A stretch of 64,000 nucleotides of DNA from Drosophila pseudoobscura. Lineage: Eukaryota > Arthropoda > Insecta > Diptera > Drosophilidae. Of this stretch, positions 48,730-58,836 are shown one piece after another. The position numbers were made by a program, and so were the translations under genes. The notes beneath the pieces were generated by a model. It was given only the letters and a program-made list of their open reading frames with translations, was not told the origin of the DNA and ran no database searches. Positions within the stretch are counted from its first letter, which is position 1, and each line of letters begins with the position of its first letter. Location of the stretch: assembly GCF_009870125.1 (NCBI RefSeq), contig NC_046680.1, positions 16,263,501 through 16,327,500 of the forward strand. The letters run 5' to 3'.

Positions 48730-48944
48730 TTCTCAACCTGTAGTTCAAAAAACATCGCTGACTATTAGTTTAATTTTCAATGTTATATAGAAATCCAATA
48801 AATGCAAGTATTTCGAATAGGCCAATCATGTATAGAATTGATTCATCAATCGTACAAAATTGAGTGGGCATGGCTAAATGTTCTACATAGATAGTATTAT
48901 TCAACGGAACAAAGAATTGGTCGTTTTTTTGAATCGAATTTGAT

Positions 48945-48979
48945 TTCGCCGCAGTTCGCCGCAGTTCGCCGCAGTTCGC
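48945..48979. repeat. (CGCCGCAGTT)3 tandem repeat
   Basis: Three perfect decamers plus a partial one within the right repeat array. A single related copy occurs again near 49188. Confidence 0.9.
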
Positions 48980-49700
48980 TTTAGCAACAATGAGTCTCAT
49001 TCCATACACAAATGTTGCGCATTCCATACACAAAAGTTGCTGCAACATTTACTTGAAAACCGTATTTTAGTCAAAATAAAATACATAAAGGTAATTAAAA
49101 GAAGCAATCTTGTAGAAAATACATTTATCCATGGGATAAAGCTAAGTGGGCAAATCTATATAGCTTGAAATATAGGCAATACCCGATTCGCCGCAGTTTA
49201 ACCTTTGCAACATTGAGTCTCATTCCATACACAAACATGTTGCTAATTCCTTGTACACATACCCTGGGGGAAAAGGATGTTATAGAATTGTGAATACGTT
49301 TGTCTTCCAAGGCTCAGTAGGTATCAGGATCGAGATAAATATATACAAGATACGAATAATGTACTCGAATATGTCTAAAGAATATCAATTTGAGAAAAGG
49401 TCTTTATAAATCACGTTTCATCTTCATATAAATTTACGAAATAGGGTGTACAAAGGCCTATACACGCATCATGTCTTCAAATACCAGCCACATTGCGACT
49501 GATTTTTTGTTGAACTATTTTGTTTAAACCTTGTTTTAGTCTACATACAATAAAAGCAAGGACTAAAAACTAACCAATTGTGTAGAAAATTGATTCATCA
49601 ATGGGCTAAAATTATGTGGGCATGGCCAAATGTTCTATATAGCTAGTAATATTCAACGGAATATCAAAAACGAGGAATATGTAAAGCAGAGCTTGGGTGA

Positions 49701-49779
49701 TATCGATAGGGGTGAGCGGTCACACTGAACAACTAATTTTAACAGCACTGAGAGGTTGATATCGATAGCGGTCACACTG
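49701..49779 (+). promoter_or_regulatory. double DRE + Motif 1 promoter of the TMX2 homolog
   Basis: TATCGATA at 49701-49708 and 49760-49767, each followed by CGGTCACACTG (49717-49727 and 49769-49779). This paired DRE/Motif 1 layout lies 134-212 bp upstream of the ATG at 49913 and points toward it. It fits constitutive expression through DREF and M1BP. A likely 5' UTR (AACAACAACAACAAAAATA...) follows. Confidence 0.75.
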
Positions 49780-49912
49780 ATAACAACAACAACAAAAATA
49801 AAAAACAACAACAACGCTGCCGAATTTGAGAAAAAAGAAAATCACGGGAAATTGTTAATTAAAAAAAGCATAACCTACATCGGCCAAGGCAAGCACAGCA
49901 CAGCACTGTACG

Positions 49913-50746
49913 ATGACGTGGAAGAAGCAGCTAGGAACACTCGCATTGCCCTACTACTGGGTGAATATATTGATGGCCCTTTCGTATTTGCTGGCGAAGA
50001 AGACAACGTTTATATGCACCCGCATCTTCAACCTAGGCGAAGAGGACGATGTGTGCGATCTAGACAGCCGCGAGGCAGAGATATTGTTCTTCTTACTTAT
50101 CGTCGTAATGATACGGTCGCGCAAAACCGGCAGCGTCACCATGATTAACTATCTGTCGTCGTCGTTCCTCTACACAAAGGTGGCCAATGCCATACTCTGG
50201 GGCTACGCGGACTTTCGCTTTGGCCTGGGCTTCCTTTTGATGTGCGTGCTGGTTGGCATGGTTCTGCCGGAGCCGTCGTATCGGGGACCGGAGCACATAA
50301 CCTACTTCCGCAATTCCCAGGTGTTCGAGGAGGAGCTGGTGAGGGACAAGCGCACCAGTTGGTTGATTTGCTTCTACACCGTTTGGAATCCGAGCTGTGT
50401 CCACTTCGCCCCCGTGTTTGCAGAACTCTCCCACGAGTACAACGCTGAGTATCTGCGATTTGGAAAGATTGACATTGGCCGCTTTCCGGATGTGGCGCAG
50501 AAGTATCGCATTTCGGACAGCAGCTTCTCCCGCCAGTTGCCCACAGTTGTGTTGTTCCAGCAGGGAAAAGAAGTGGACCGCCGCCCCTGCGTGGATAACA
50601 AGGGCAAGCTGCAAAAGTTCTTCTTCTCCAGCGACAATGTACGGGCTACATTTGGACTGAACCAGCTATACAAGCAGGCTATGGAGCGGCTGCCGGAATC
50701 TGCCAAGAAGACGACTTCTCCTCTGGAATCCAAGAAGTCGCAGTAA
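49913..50746 (+). CDS. TMX2: thioredoxin-related transmembrane protein 2 (TMX2) homolog
   Basis: An intronless 277 aa frame starting MTWKKQLGTLALPYYWVNIL. Predicted: N-terminal membrane segments at about residues 8-27, 55-67 and 101-118, then PSYRGPEHITYF and ELVRDKRTSWLICFYTVWNP leading into a thioredoxin-like domain. The active-site region reads WNPSC (158-162) instead of CxxC, like vertebrate TMX2 (SNDC), so one of the two redox cysteines is absent. Downstream: FGKIDIGRFPDVAQKYRI, QLPTVVLFQQGKE and FGLNQLYKQA, with a C-terminal KKSQ tail in the position of the vertebrate KKDK ER-retrieval signal. ER or mitochondria-associated membrane redox-linked protein. Its D. melanogaster counterpart is, from memory, CG11007. 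Confidence 0.93.
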   Translation: MTWKKQLGTLALPYYWVNILMALSYLLAKKTTFICTRIFNLGEEDDVCDLDSREAEILFFLLIVVMIRSRKTGSVTMINYLSSSFLYTKVANAILWGYADFRFGLGFLLMCVLVGMVLPEPSYRGPEHITYFRNSQVFEEELVRDKRTSWLICFYTVWNPSCVHFAPVFAELSHEYNAEYLRFGKIDIGRFPDVAQKYRISDSSFSRQLPTVVLFQQGKEVDRRPCVDNKGKLQKFFFSSDNVRATFGLNQLYKQAMERLPESAKKTTSPLESKKSQ

Positions 50747-53199
50747 TCACTACTACCCGCCATCAATCTCATTTCTACGTGCACGTGCTAAAATTTGTTT
50801 ATTATCTAGTTTTTAGTTCATTTTTATTTATTGGGTGCCCGCCACCGTTTTCAATTTGTGATCGTCGCACAACACGACGTCGCTGCCATCGCCTCGAGGA
50901 CACGTACAATTACACTAATAATTGAAACTACTTGTCACTGAATCGTGTACTAGCATACGTTGCCATTTTATGAATAACATTTATGTAGTTGATGCATATG
51001 CATTTTTAATTTGTAGCTAATCAAATGTATTCAAATTGTGAAATGAGTAAACGGAGTATGTTTAATTTATGTTCTTTCATTGTCTTTGGTATTTTAGCCA
51101 ATTAACTTAAGTGACCATTTCCCGTTGTCAGTTTCAAAGCGACATAGTCTACATCTGGAAGGGATTTGAGCTTCTGGAGGAATAGTTTAGGGTTATTTTT
51201 TGGATAGATAAAGTACAATTTCTCACAATTAAATTTTGCCAGAAGTTGAATCATATTAAAATCAAATAGTGGTAAATGCTCAAAAAATCAATGCAATTTT
51301 ATGAACTAATTGCCGATAAATATGTTAAAGACAGCGTTTTTAATGAACAAATTTGAATCATTTTAATATTATTTAAATATACATTTTCTATACGATGTTT
51401 TGCCTTGAAAGTTATCGATATACATATATTGGTGTGGAGTTACGCTAAAAGTCGAGGTTCGTATCTTTGCTAAAAAATCGTTGCATTCAATTGTCGGTAT
51501 AATTATATTTAAAATAAAATAGTTGGGCAGAACCAAAAAGTCCACCATGCCAAAATATATTAAAAGTCAATTTCATATAATTTTTTTAAGATAATATTTT
51601 TTTAAATATTTAAAATGTTAATTTATTCAAACAATTGATAGATATTTGCATGTGAAACTCTATGAAAACGTTACGCCAGAATGGAAATGCATATATGCAT
51701 GATATGGTAAGGAAAGTAGTGATGTTTGCTAAGCTTTGTCACACTGAAGTTATTGTGAAGTGCCAATTATTTGGGTAAACATCAGGCGAAAGCCTATCTG
51801 CTCTTGTTTATAAAATATACAATGGAAGGGGTTGGTGTGCCCGTTATTGCTGCGTGTATGTAAAACGAAAATGTATAACAATGGAAATGGCACAACAAAA
51901 ATGTTTCCGGCGTGTTGCTCTTCCCATTGGGTGGTAGATGGCGGCGGCGGCCCCACCCACAGTCAGGCGAGTAACCGGGCCAGACCCAGGACGAAATAAA
52001 CGCAAATCCCCTTTATCCATTCAATATGCATACTTGTACACCCACAGATGAACGACTATAAATGCATAAATACAGGCGACTGCACACACCCACGTCACAT
52101 CCAAAGGAGGATGGAGCCAAGGGACAAAATGGCAGATGGGAGCATCGCTTTTGCGGTTAATATTTGTATTTTTGCTTTATTTTCATTGGAACGGCAGGGA
52201 AACGGCCATTCCATTGTGCTCTTGTATATTGTGTTTGGTAAATAATATACATAATTGTCTCCCACTTGCATGTGCGTGAGCGGTTATTTACGCAAATGTT
52301 CGATTTCAATAAGACGTGCTGTGGAAGACAAGCGTATCCAACCGCAGGACTTTCGGACAATTATAGAGGCTTATGTCCCTGTGTTTAATCAGTGTTTCCT
52401 CATACCAACTGTCACTGTAACTGTCGGAAGCCGTAGCCCTCTGCTCCAATAGTGACTAACAAATGTTGTCAACAGCTTCTCACGGCGAAAATCCAATAAG
52501 CTGTGGCTGCACAACGCCAACAAAACGCATTGTCGTCGATATTTTCACTGTAATTCTCGTCATTGGTACAGCCAAACACTGTTGGTCACATTCAATTGAT
52601 TTTAAGTGATTTTTCCGACAATACCCTACTCTCTTTTTCTTTGCGGAATAGGTAATTGCAGAATATCCTGAAAATATTCCAGAAAAGTTAGATGTGCATT
52701 ATAAGCATAAGTTGTAGTTGGCTTAGGAGCAATTCAATCTATTGTAGGAGTGTGCTCTGCGTCTTAAGGGCGTTCTCCACAAAAGGGTATTCGAGCTTCG
52801 ACTTTCCATTGGCCATACGATCTCACGTTTCGTTTTGAGGACGGGACGTATTTTTATTGCGTTTTTATGTCAACACCAGCTGCTGGCGTCTTAATATCGT
52901 TTGGTCGACACTCCGAAGTGGATTTTGTGTATTTCTGTCAATTGCTGACAATTAAATTAAAATTCCAGTCAATGCCAGCCGCCGTTGGAGTGGCAAGCCA
53001 CGGGGAATTGCCGCAGCAAAGGACGAAAAGCAATCCAGGAACAGGTGCTTCATTCCTCGATCCACACAAAGCCACCAAAAAACCATAAGTAACCCATAGT
53101 AGCTAATCTCAGAGGCAGCTCAGAAAAGAAAACGACTAAAAGATTTAAAAGTGTTAATATTATAAACCATCAGAAAGTAATAAAAAAAAAAACGAAACG
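50747..53199. other. TMX2 3' UTR and intergenic region, no further gene seen
   Basis: The first 300 bp is probably 3' UTR. The remaining roughly 2.1 kb is AT-rich with short unrelated open frames. I see no protein family, tRNA or transposon. Confidence 0.5.
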
Positions 53200-53205
53200 A
53201 AAAAA
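53182..53205 (-). terminator. Pol III terminator of tRNA-His
   Basis: On the minus strand a T6 run (53200-53205) starts 36 nt past the tRNA 3' end, backed up by an 11-T run at 53182-53192. T4 or longer on the sense strand ends Pol III transcription. Confidence 0.7.
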
Positions 53206-53241
53206 GATGTCCTCTCCGTGACAATGCGTTAATTGCAGCAT

Positions 53242-53313
53242 TGCCGTGACCAGGATTCGAACCTGGGTTACCACGGCCACAACGTGGGGTCCTAACCACT
53301 AGACGATCACGGC
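53242..53313 (-). tRNA. tRNA-His (GTG)
   Basis: 72 nt on the minus strand starting GCCGTGATCG and ending TCACGGCA. The acceptor stem GCCGTGA pairs with TCACGGC. The D-arm carries the A-box region TCTAGTGGTTAGGA. The anticodon arm CCCAC-GTTGTGG-C places GTG in the loop. The T-arm has the B box GGTTCGAATCC. No intron, all stems pair. It supplies His; G-1 is added after transcription in this tRNA class. Confidence 0.97.
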
Positions 53314-53319
53314 TACGAA

Positions 53320-55300
53320 GACACTTGAAAGTACCGCTGCAAATAGCGCACAAGAGCCGCATATGTAGAGCGGCGGCCCCACTTACTTGCAGTTCTTGCT
53401 CTCCGAAAAGTTTATGGAGCAACGACTCCTCTCAAAACACCAATCACAAGAGCAGTAGCAACCAGTGAAAGTCTAACGAAACCCCACCGACCGACCACCA
53501 AGACGGACAAACCCAGAGACCGACCCAGCAACAGCCGATAAACGAGATTTTGGATCATAAATTAATTTCATTTTGCAAAGTACAGTAGGTGGGTAGGTGG
53601 GGTAGGGTGGGGTAGAAATGGGAGGGACCGGTGCTTGGCTTAGAATTTAAAATCGTTTTGCTCTCAGCAGTGTTTCGCTGCTGTTATATGTATTATTGTT
53701 GCTGATGCGTCAGTGGTCAAAGGTTTTTCGGAGAACAGAATCCAATCGAAATCAGTGCCGGAAAGGCCGACAGACAGAGGACTGTGTTTCCGAAACAAAA
53801 AAGTTCTAAAAATATTCATGAATAAATTTGAGAACATCCGACCCTGAAAGAATACATTTATTTGATTTTTCTCTACATTTTTTTGTTGTTGTACCATAGC
53901 ACAGCTTTGCTCTGTATAATATTACAGTAAAGTGAAACTAGTATTAAACACTAATACCCAAAAAGTAGAAATGTATCCACTCTATGTATCTCTGATCCAT
54001 ATTCAATCTACCTTAGGCAGGCTCAACTATATGATTTATACATAATCATTAGGGACACACATATGTAGGTGAAATTTTCATAATCAACGCATTCATAGCT
54101 ACACTCGACAAAATTTGCATTACGCATTCAAATTTGCCGTCCCTGAAAAAAACAAATATTTCTTTAAAAAAATTAATGGCTGTTTAATGAGCTGCGTGGA
54201 TGATCTTTCCCCCTGGGTTATTTGTATAATTGACTTTTCCAGAATAATAATGAGAGGTGTTGTGCATTTTACAAAGATACATACACACATTATATGTATA
54301 TACACGCATCCTATACAACTAAAATTATTAGATTCGAAAGCGACGCTTATCTAAAATTGCTACCCCTGGGAGATAAGAACATCAGTAAACGCTTACAGGC
54401 CAAATCTTATCATCTACAGTATATGATTTACTATGCTATATGGTTATTATCTCCTTATGTTCGACTAATAATCATGAATAGGATTTTTAAATAAACGCTT
54501 CAAGTGCAATTAATACTTTTTAAACTCCCCGCAAATACTTATTTTTATTTTCCATCAAAAAGTAAGCTTGCATGCAGCACGTACCCCTATCCCTATCCAT
54601 ATCCATGAACTTTCCCTTATTCGACATCCCCATTTAAAAGTTTCGATTGGTAATAACCGAATCCCTCCAACCGAAACTCGAACAATCCAGTTTCATAGAA
54701 TATAGCATTTAACGATTTTGCAATTACCCATAAGCACAATATTATTTCAATGGCGCTTTAGTTTTTATTTTTAAAGCTATTTGTGAACGCGAGTTTTCCC
54801 CATGAAAGGGTGGGATAAATGAATGAAGGCTGGTCTCGTCGTTTCGGTTTTTTTTTGTACCGAAAAGTATTTACATGGAACCAGAAATTTGCCCTCACAA
54901 AGACAGAATACACACGGATTTTTCACGCGAATTTTTTATGAACTGCTTTTTCAAATGTGAAAAAGCAGAGCTGACCGCCGACCGTTTTTTATGAAATATG
55001 AGTGGGAAAGCACTCGCGCTCCAATAAGTGTGCAAAGGGTAGGATGTTTGGGCTCTGGACCGTCCCGTCCGTGCTTACAACTACATTCGTGAAGAGTGGC
55101 GCATAATTTTACACTCCCTCCTTGCAGCCATGTCGCCCATATGGTGGTTTTACACGTGTATGTCCTTGCAATCTATACAAGAATCGATATGACACAAAAA
55201 CCTGTCATTAAACTGTGTGACAGTCAACAATCACTGATGAACTTTGAAGTCTTACCATATGTATCATAACTTCATGCATATTAAGATCTAAAATGCAGTC
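53320..55300. other. intergenic region, no gene seen
   Basis: About 2 kb between the tRNA and Ir56b, AT-rich. A GGTGGGTAGG purine-rich tract lies at 53586-53624. No frame with family features. Confidence 0.5.
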
Positions 55301-55360
55301 AGATAGCAAGTGCATGGACACGTGTTTGCTATCTCTGCTGCTGCACCATTAGCTATAAAT

Positions 55361-56674
55361 ATGGTTTGGTGCACGGCAGAACGAATAGTCGGGAACAAAA
55401 TGCTGAAGGATACGGAGCAGGCTGTTGACAGTATCCTGTCGCCGTACAGCTTCGACATCCCTCACGCGTTCGTTTACAATGAGAGCAACTACGTGGAGCA
55501 GCTGTTTTGTGGGCCCTACATGGAGATGGCAATACACTTTGCCGAGGTGAATCGCTATCGACTGCTGCTGGACGAGATAGAGGGCTTGCCCAAGAAGTCT
55601 GTGGTGGAGCAGGACATTGTCAATGGGCAATACAACTTTTCGCTGCACGGGGTTCTCATTAGACCCATGGAGGAAGAGAAATTTGCCGAAGAAACGCAGT
55701 ACAGCTATCCGCTGGAGATGATGATGAGCTGTGTGATGGTGCCGCTGGACCCGGAGCTGCCCAAGTGGATGTACGTGGTCTGGCCCCTGGGAAAATACAT
55801 CTGGTCCACCCTGTTTCTTGCCATATTCTATGTGGCTTTTCTGCTCAGATATCTGCACTGGCGCGAATCGGCGAATGCGACCCGCTCCTTTACCAGGAAC
55901 ATGCTCCAGGCCATGGCCATCCTGATGTTCAGCCCCAACATGAACATGAATCTAAGGTTGAGCCAGGCTACATTGCGTGTAAATTTGTTCTACACGCTGC
56001 TGTTCGTCCTCGGCTTCATTCTCAATAATTACCACTCCAGCCACATGACAGCCTACGATATGAAGCCGGTGTTCACTCGTCCAATTGATACCTGGTCGGA
56101 TCTGATTTTCTCACGGCTGCCCATCATTCTACCGGAGTCGTTGCTGGAGGAACTGCGCTCGCTCCCTGTTGTAGACACTTCCTCGCTGGAGCCTCAGCTT
56201 GATTCGCGCAGCTGACAGGACTACCAAACCCTGCTGGCGAGTCCCTCACGGTCCTATGCCTATGTGGTGACCCAGGATACCTGGAAGTTCTTCAACCGCC
56301 AACAGCGCGTCCTCATCCAGCCCTATTTCCGCTTGTCCAGTGTCTGCTTCGGCGGCCTCTTCAATGCGATTCCCATGCGAAGGAACGCGAGCTTCGCTTT
56401 GGCGCTGGATCGTTTCATTCTATACAGCTGGCAGGCTGGTCTCTGGAACTACTGGGAGGATGTGGCCTTTCGCTACGCCGTGCGGGGCGGCTATGCCCAA
56501 ATCTTTCTGGACACATACCCTGTGGAGCCGCTGGATCTGCAGTTCTTTACCACAGCCTGGCTGGTGCTAGTTGTGGGCTTCCCCGTGAGCTTTTTGGCCT
56601 GGTGCATTGAGATATGTGTGCATCGGCGGAAGGCGAGGCGCGTCCAGTACGATCGCTTTGAATGCTATGGTTGA
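55361..56674 (+). CDS. Ir56b: Ir56b ionotropic receptor with one in-frame TGA (readthrough candidate)
   Basis: Divergent ionotropic glutamate-receptor-like channel. The first in-frame ATG (55361) starts MVWCTAERIVGNKMLKD. It has almost no N-terminal domain and enters S1 directly. TM1 lies at about 146-163 (YIWSTLFLAIFYVAFLL), TM2 about 207-223 (VNLFYTLLFVLGFILNN), the S2 lobe follows, and TM3 is at about 395-419 (TTAWLVLVVGFPVSFLAW). One TGA (56213-56215, codon 285) interrupts S2, yet the frame continues undamaged for 152 codons to TGA at 56672-56674 with clear homology to the neighbouring receptors (SYAYVVTQDTWKFFNRQQ versus SFAYFITEDSWQFLDEQQ). Base after the stop is C, a leaky context. Published work on D. 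melanogaster Ir56b describes both features: loss of the N-terminal region and a premature stop conserved across many species, with function in appetitive salt taste alongside Ir25a and Ir76b. A true pseudogene is the alternative but less likely. Confidence 0.88.
56213..56215 (+). other. Ir56b: in-frame TGA within Ir56b, putative readthrough codon
   Basis: Reads CGC AGC TGA CAG GAC. No frameshift or second stop follows. Treating 56168-56218 as a 51 nt intron would remove it in frame, but the donor (GTTGTA) is poor and the S2 loop would then be about 20 residues, against 33 in the adjacent paralog and 37 if the codon is read. Confidence 0.8.
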
Positions 56675-56983
56675 CCATTTGCTTATCAATTATATTGATC
56701 AAATAGAAATTTATCTTCTTTTTTGTCACAACAAGAGGCCAACGTCTTAAACAGAGACATAAAATACTCACGGGGTCTTGTGATATGCAAGGCATGAATG
56801 TCTCACTGCTCGAATGCAATTAGAATGCTTATTATTTTCTTGTTTTACATGGTTGTAATTGCTGCCATGGGAGCATGACCCAAGTACTCCCATTGGAGTT
56901 TCTAATTGAGCCTGAGGCTAACCGGCGTAACAAATCGAAATGCGTACCGTTCAATTACCCCGTGGAGCCTCATTGGTCAAGTC

Positions 56984-58780
56984 ATGTGGTCCTCGGCTCT
57001 GATAAGAGTCGGTCTCCTGGCACTGTTCGCTGCTCAGTCCACACATGGCTGGAACCTGCGGTACATGTACAACCTATTGAGTCCCTTTGCTCGCATGGCT
57101 GTATTCCAGGAAATCGTGTGGTTTGTAAGTCAGAAGCAGAGCGTGGACGAGATTGATCAGTTCATTCGCCTCATTGATGAGGCATTCGGGGCGTCCGCCA
57201 CCCAGACAGTGGTGAACAACAACACGGAGATGCGAATGAATCGATCGCCGGCAAAAAGGAACCATATAAGCTTCGTGTTCACCACGGGCGTGGATGATCC
57301 CATAATGGAGGTGTTCAGAAAGGTGCTGCTGGGTCGCCACTTCTACTTCTCGATGATTATGCCGTTGGACAAGGTGGGTAAGGACATGAAGCCGGTTCAC
57401 GATCTCCTGCGCTTTGCTTACGACCAGCAGTTTTTTAATTCGATGATCTACTTCGAGTCCGAGGACGGAATCAATCAGCTCTACGGTGTTGCGAAGTTTC
57501 CATCCATGAAGTTCATCAATCGCACTGATATTATGAAATTCTTTGCCGAAGCCGCAAAGAAGATACAGAACGCCCGCTCGGATGTGGAGGGGTACCGTTT
57601 CCCAACACCATTGCGCCAGGACTTGCCACATCTGTTCGAGTCCCGCGGCCACTACGATGGCAGCACCTACCGGATAATAGAGACCTTTGTCCAGTTCATC
57701 AATGGGAGCTTTGGGGAGCTGTTCCTGCCACCCGACGCCCTCGGCGGGAAGGTGGTCAACATGAAACAGGCCCTACAGCTGGTCCGGGATCGCCAGGTGG
57801 AATTCTGCGCTCATGCCTATGCCCTGTTCATGGCGGACGACGAGGTGGACAAAACCTACCCCCTGCATGTGGTGCAGTGGTGCCTGATGGTGCCTTTATA
57901 CAACAGTGTTTCCACATATCTCTACCCCCTACAGCCCTTCGATTGGACGGTTTGGTTCTTTGTCATAGGTTCATTCTTTGCTTTGCTCTTCCTTGAGCTG
58001 TTCCGGCTGAAGAGGTTCGGGCACACCACCGGTGTCCATACCGTAGTACTAAGCTCGTTCTGCTACATTATCAATGTGCCCACTGAAGGGCAGCTTCAGC
58101 GGCCGAGCATGCTGCGTTTCCTGCTCCTCTTCACGGTGTTCTTCCATGGGTTCTTCCTTTCGGCCAACTACACGTCCACTCTGGGCAGCATTCTCACCGT
58201 GAATCTATTCCACGCCCAGATCAACTCCATGGACGACATAGTGCTGGCCCAGTTGCCAGTCATGATCATTGACTACGAGATGGAGTTTTTGCTGGAGATT
58301 AACCAGGAGCTGCCTGAGGAGTTTCGCAAGCTGCTGCGGCCGGTGGACGCTGGCATCTTCGCTCAGCATCAAACGCGGTTCAACAGCTCCTTTGCGTACT
58401 TCATCACGGAGGATAGCTGGCAGTTCCTCGACGAGCAGCAAAGCCACCTGAAGCAGCGCCGCTTCAAGCTGAGCAACATCTGCTTTGGCTCCTATCACCT
58501 GGCCTTTCCCATGCAAATGGACTCGTCTCTGTGGCGGGACATAGAGTACTTCACCTTCCGCATCCACTCCTCGGGGCTGCTCAACTTCTACGCCCGGAGC
58601 AGCTTTGAGGCTGCCCTGCACGCAGGCCTCGTGGAGCGCATCCCGGACACCCAGGAGTACACTGCTGCTGGAATGCAGCATTTGGCCATTGCCTTCATTT
58701 ATCTCCTGGTGATGAGCGCAATAGCTGCAGCTGTGTTCACCATGGAACTGCTCAATTGCTCAATATTTCAAAACAATTAA
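56984..58780 (+). CDS. Ir56c: divergent ionotropic receptor, probably Ir56c
   Basis: A single-exon frame of 598 aa from the ATG at 56984. I prefer it to the in-frame ATG 26 codons upstream because MWSSALIRVGLLALFAAQST is a signal peptide. N-terminal extracellular region about 23-205, S1 from about residue 205 (PTPLRQDLPHLFE), TM1 about 322-340 (WTVWFFVIGSFFALLFLEL), TM2 about 378-394, S2, and TM3 about 566-588 (AIAFIYLLVMSAIAAAVF). No stop or shift. Tandem with Ir56b (310 bp gap) in the same orientation and convergent with the receptor at 58837. Known: tuning IRs of this taste clade act with co-receptors such as Ir25a and Ir76b. Family certain; the letter c is by position in the cluster. Confidence 0.85.
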   Translation: MWSSALIRVGLLALFAAQSTHGWNLRYMYNLLSPFARMAVFQEIVWFVSQKQSVDEIDQFIRLIDEAFGASATQTVVNNNTEMRMNRSPAKRNHISFVFTTGVDDPIMEVFRKVLLGRHFYFSMIMPLDKVGKDMKPVHDLLRFAYDQQFFNSMIYFESEDGINQLYGVAKFPSMKFINRTDIMKFFAEAAKKIQNARSDVEGYRFPTPLRQDLPHLFESRGHYDGSTYRIIETFVQFINGSFGELFLPPDALGGKVVNMKQALQLVRDRQVEFCAHAYALFMADDEVDKTYPLHVVQWCLMVPLYNSVSTYLYPLQPFDWTVWFFVIGSFFALLFLELFRLKRFGHTTGVHTVVLSSFCYIINVPTEGQLQRPSMLRFLLLFTVFFHGFFLSANYTSTLGSILTVNLFHAQINSMDDIVLAQLPVMIIDYEMEFLLEINQELPEEFRKLLRPVDAGIFAQHQTRFNSSFAYFITEDSWQFLDEQQSHLKQRRFKLSNICFGSYHLAFPMQMDSSLWRDIEYFTFRIHSSGLLNFYARSSFEAALHAGLVERIPDTQEYTAAGMQHLAIAFIYLLVMSAIAAAVFTMELLNCSIFQNN

Positions 58781-58836
58781 AATGCATTCTGCTAGTGCTT
58801 CTAATTTATTTATTAAGCGTCACACTCAATACACCC
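58776..58836. other. convergent 3' ends of the Ir56c and Ir56d candidates
   Basis: Only 56 bp separate the two stop codons. ATTAAA at 58776-58781 could serve as the plus-strand poly(A) signal, and on the minus strand AATAAATAAATTAG (about 58801-58814) serves the other gene, so the two mRNAs probably overlap tail to tail. Confidence 0.5.

Larger units (their letters stand above)
48060..49690 (+). repeat. dispersed repeat array, right copy (plus orientation)
   Basis: Five divergent units near 48130, 48470, 48830, 49110 and 49590, each around TGTAGAAAATTGATTCATCAA and AAAATTATGTGGGCATGG, several preceded by ATAAAAG-like sequence and followed by AAATGTTCTA-ATAG and TTCAACGGAA. Further shared blocks with 34801-35960 (inverted): TTTTGAAATATTTCTGTGGGACG with GTCCGCGGTCACACTG, CATACCCTGGGG, and ATATAAATTTACGAAATAGGG. 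Repeated GTCTCATTCCATACACAAA occurs at 48990 and 49216. No transposon protein is visible. Confidence 0.7.

Noticed and set aside
55310-56215. Ir56b as two separate genes split at the TGA
   Set aside because: The downstream part lacks its own start context and is the collinear remainder of S2 and TM3.
56168-56218. 51 nt intron that would splice out the Ir56b TGA
   Set aside because: Poor donor GTTGTA, no convincing branch point, and removal would shorten the S2 loop well below that of paralogs.
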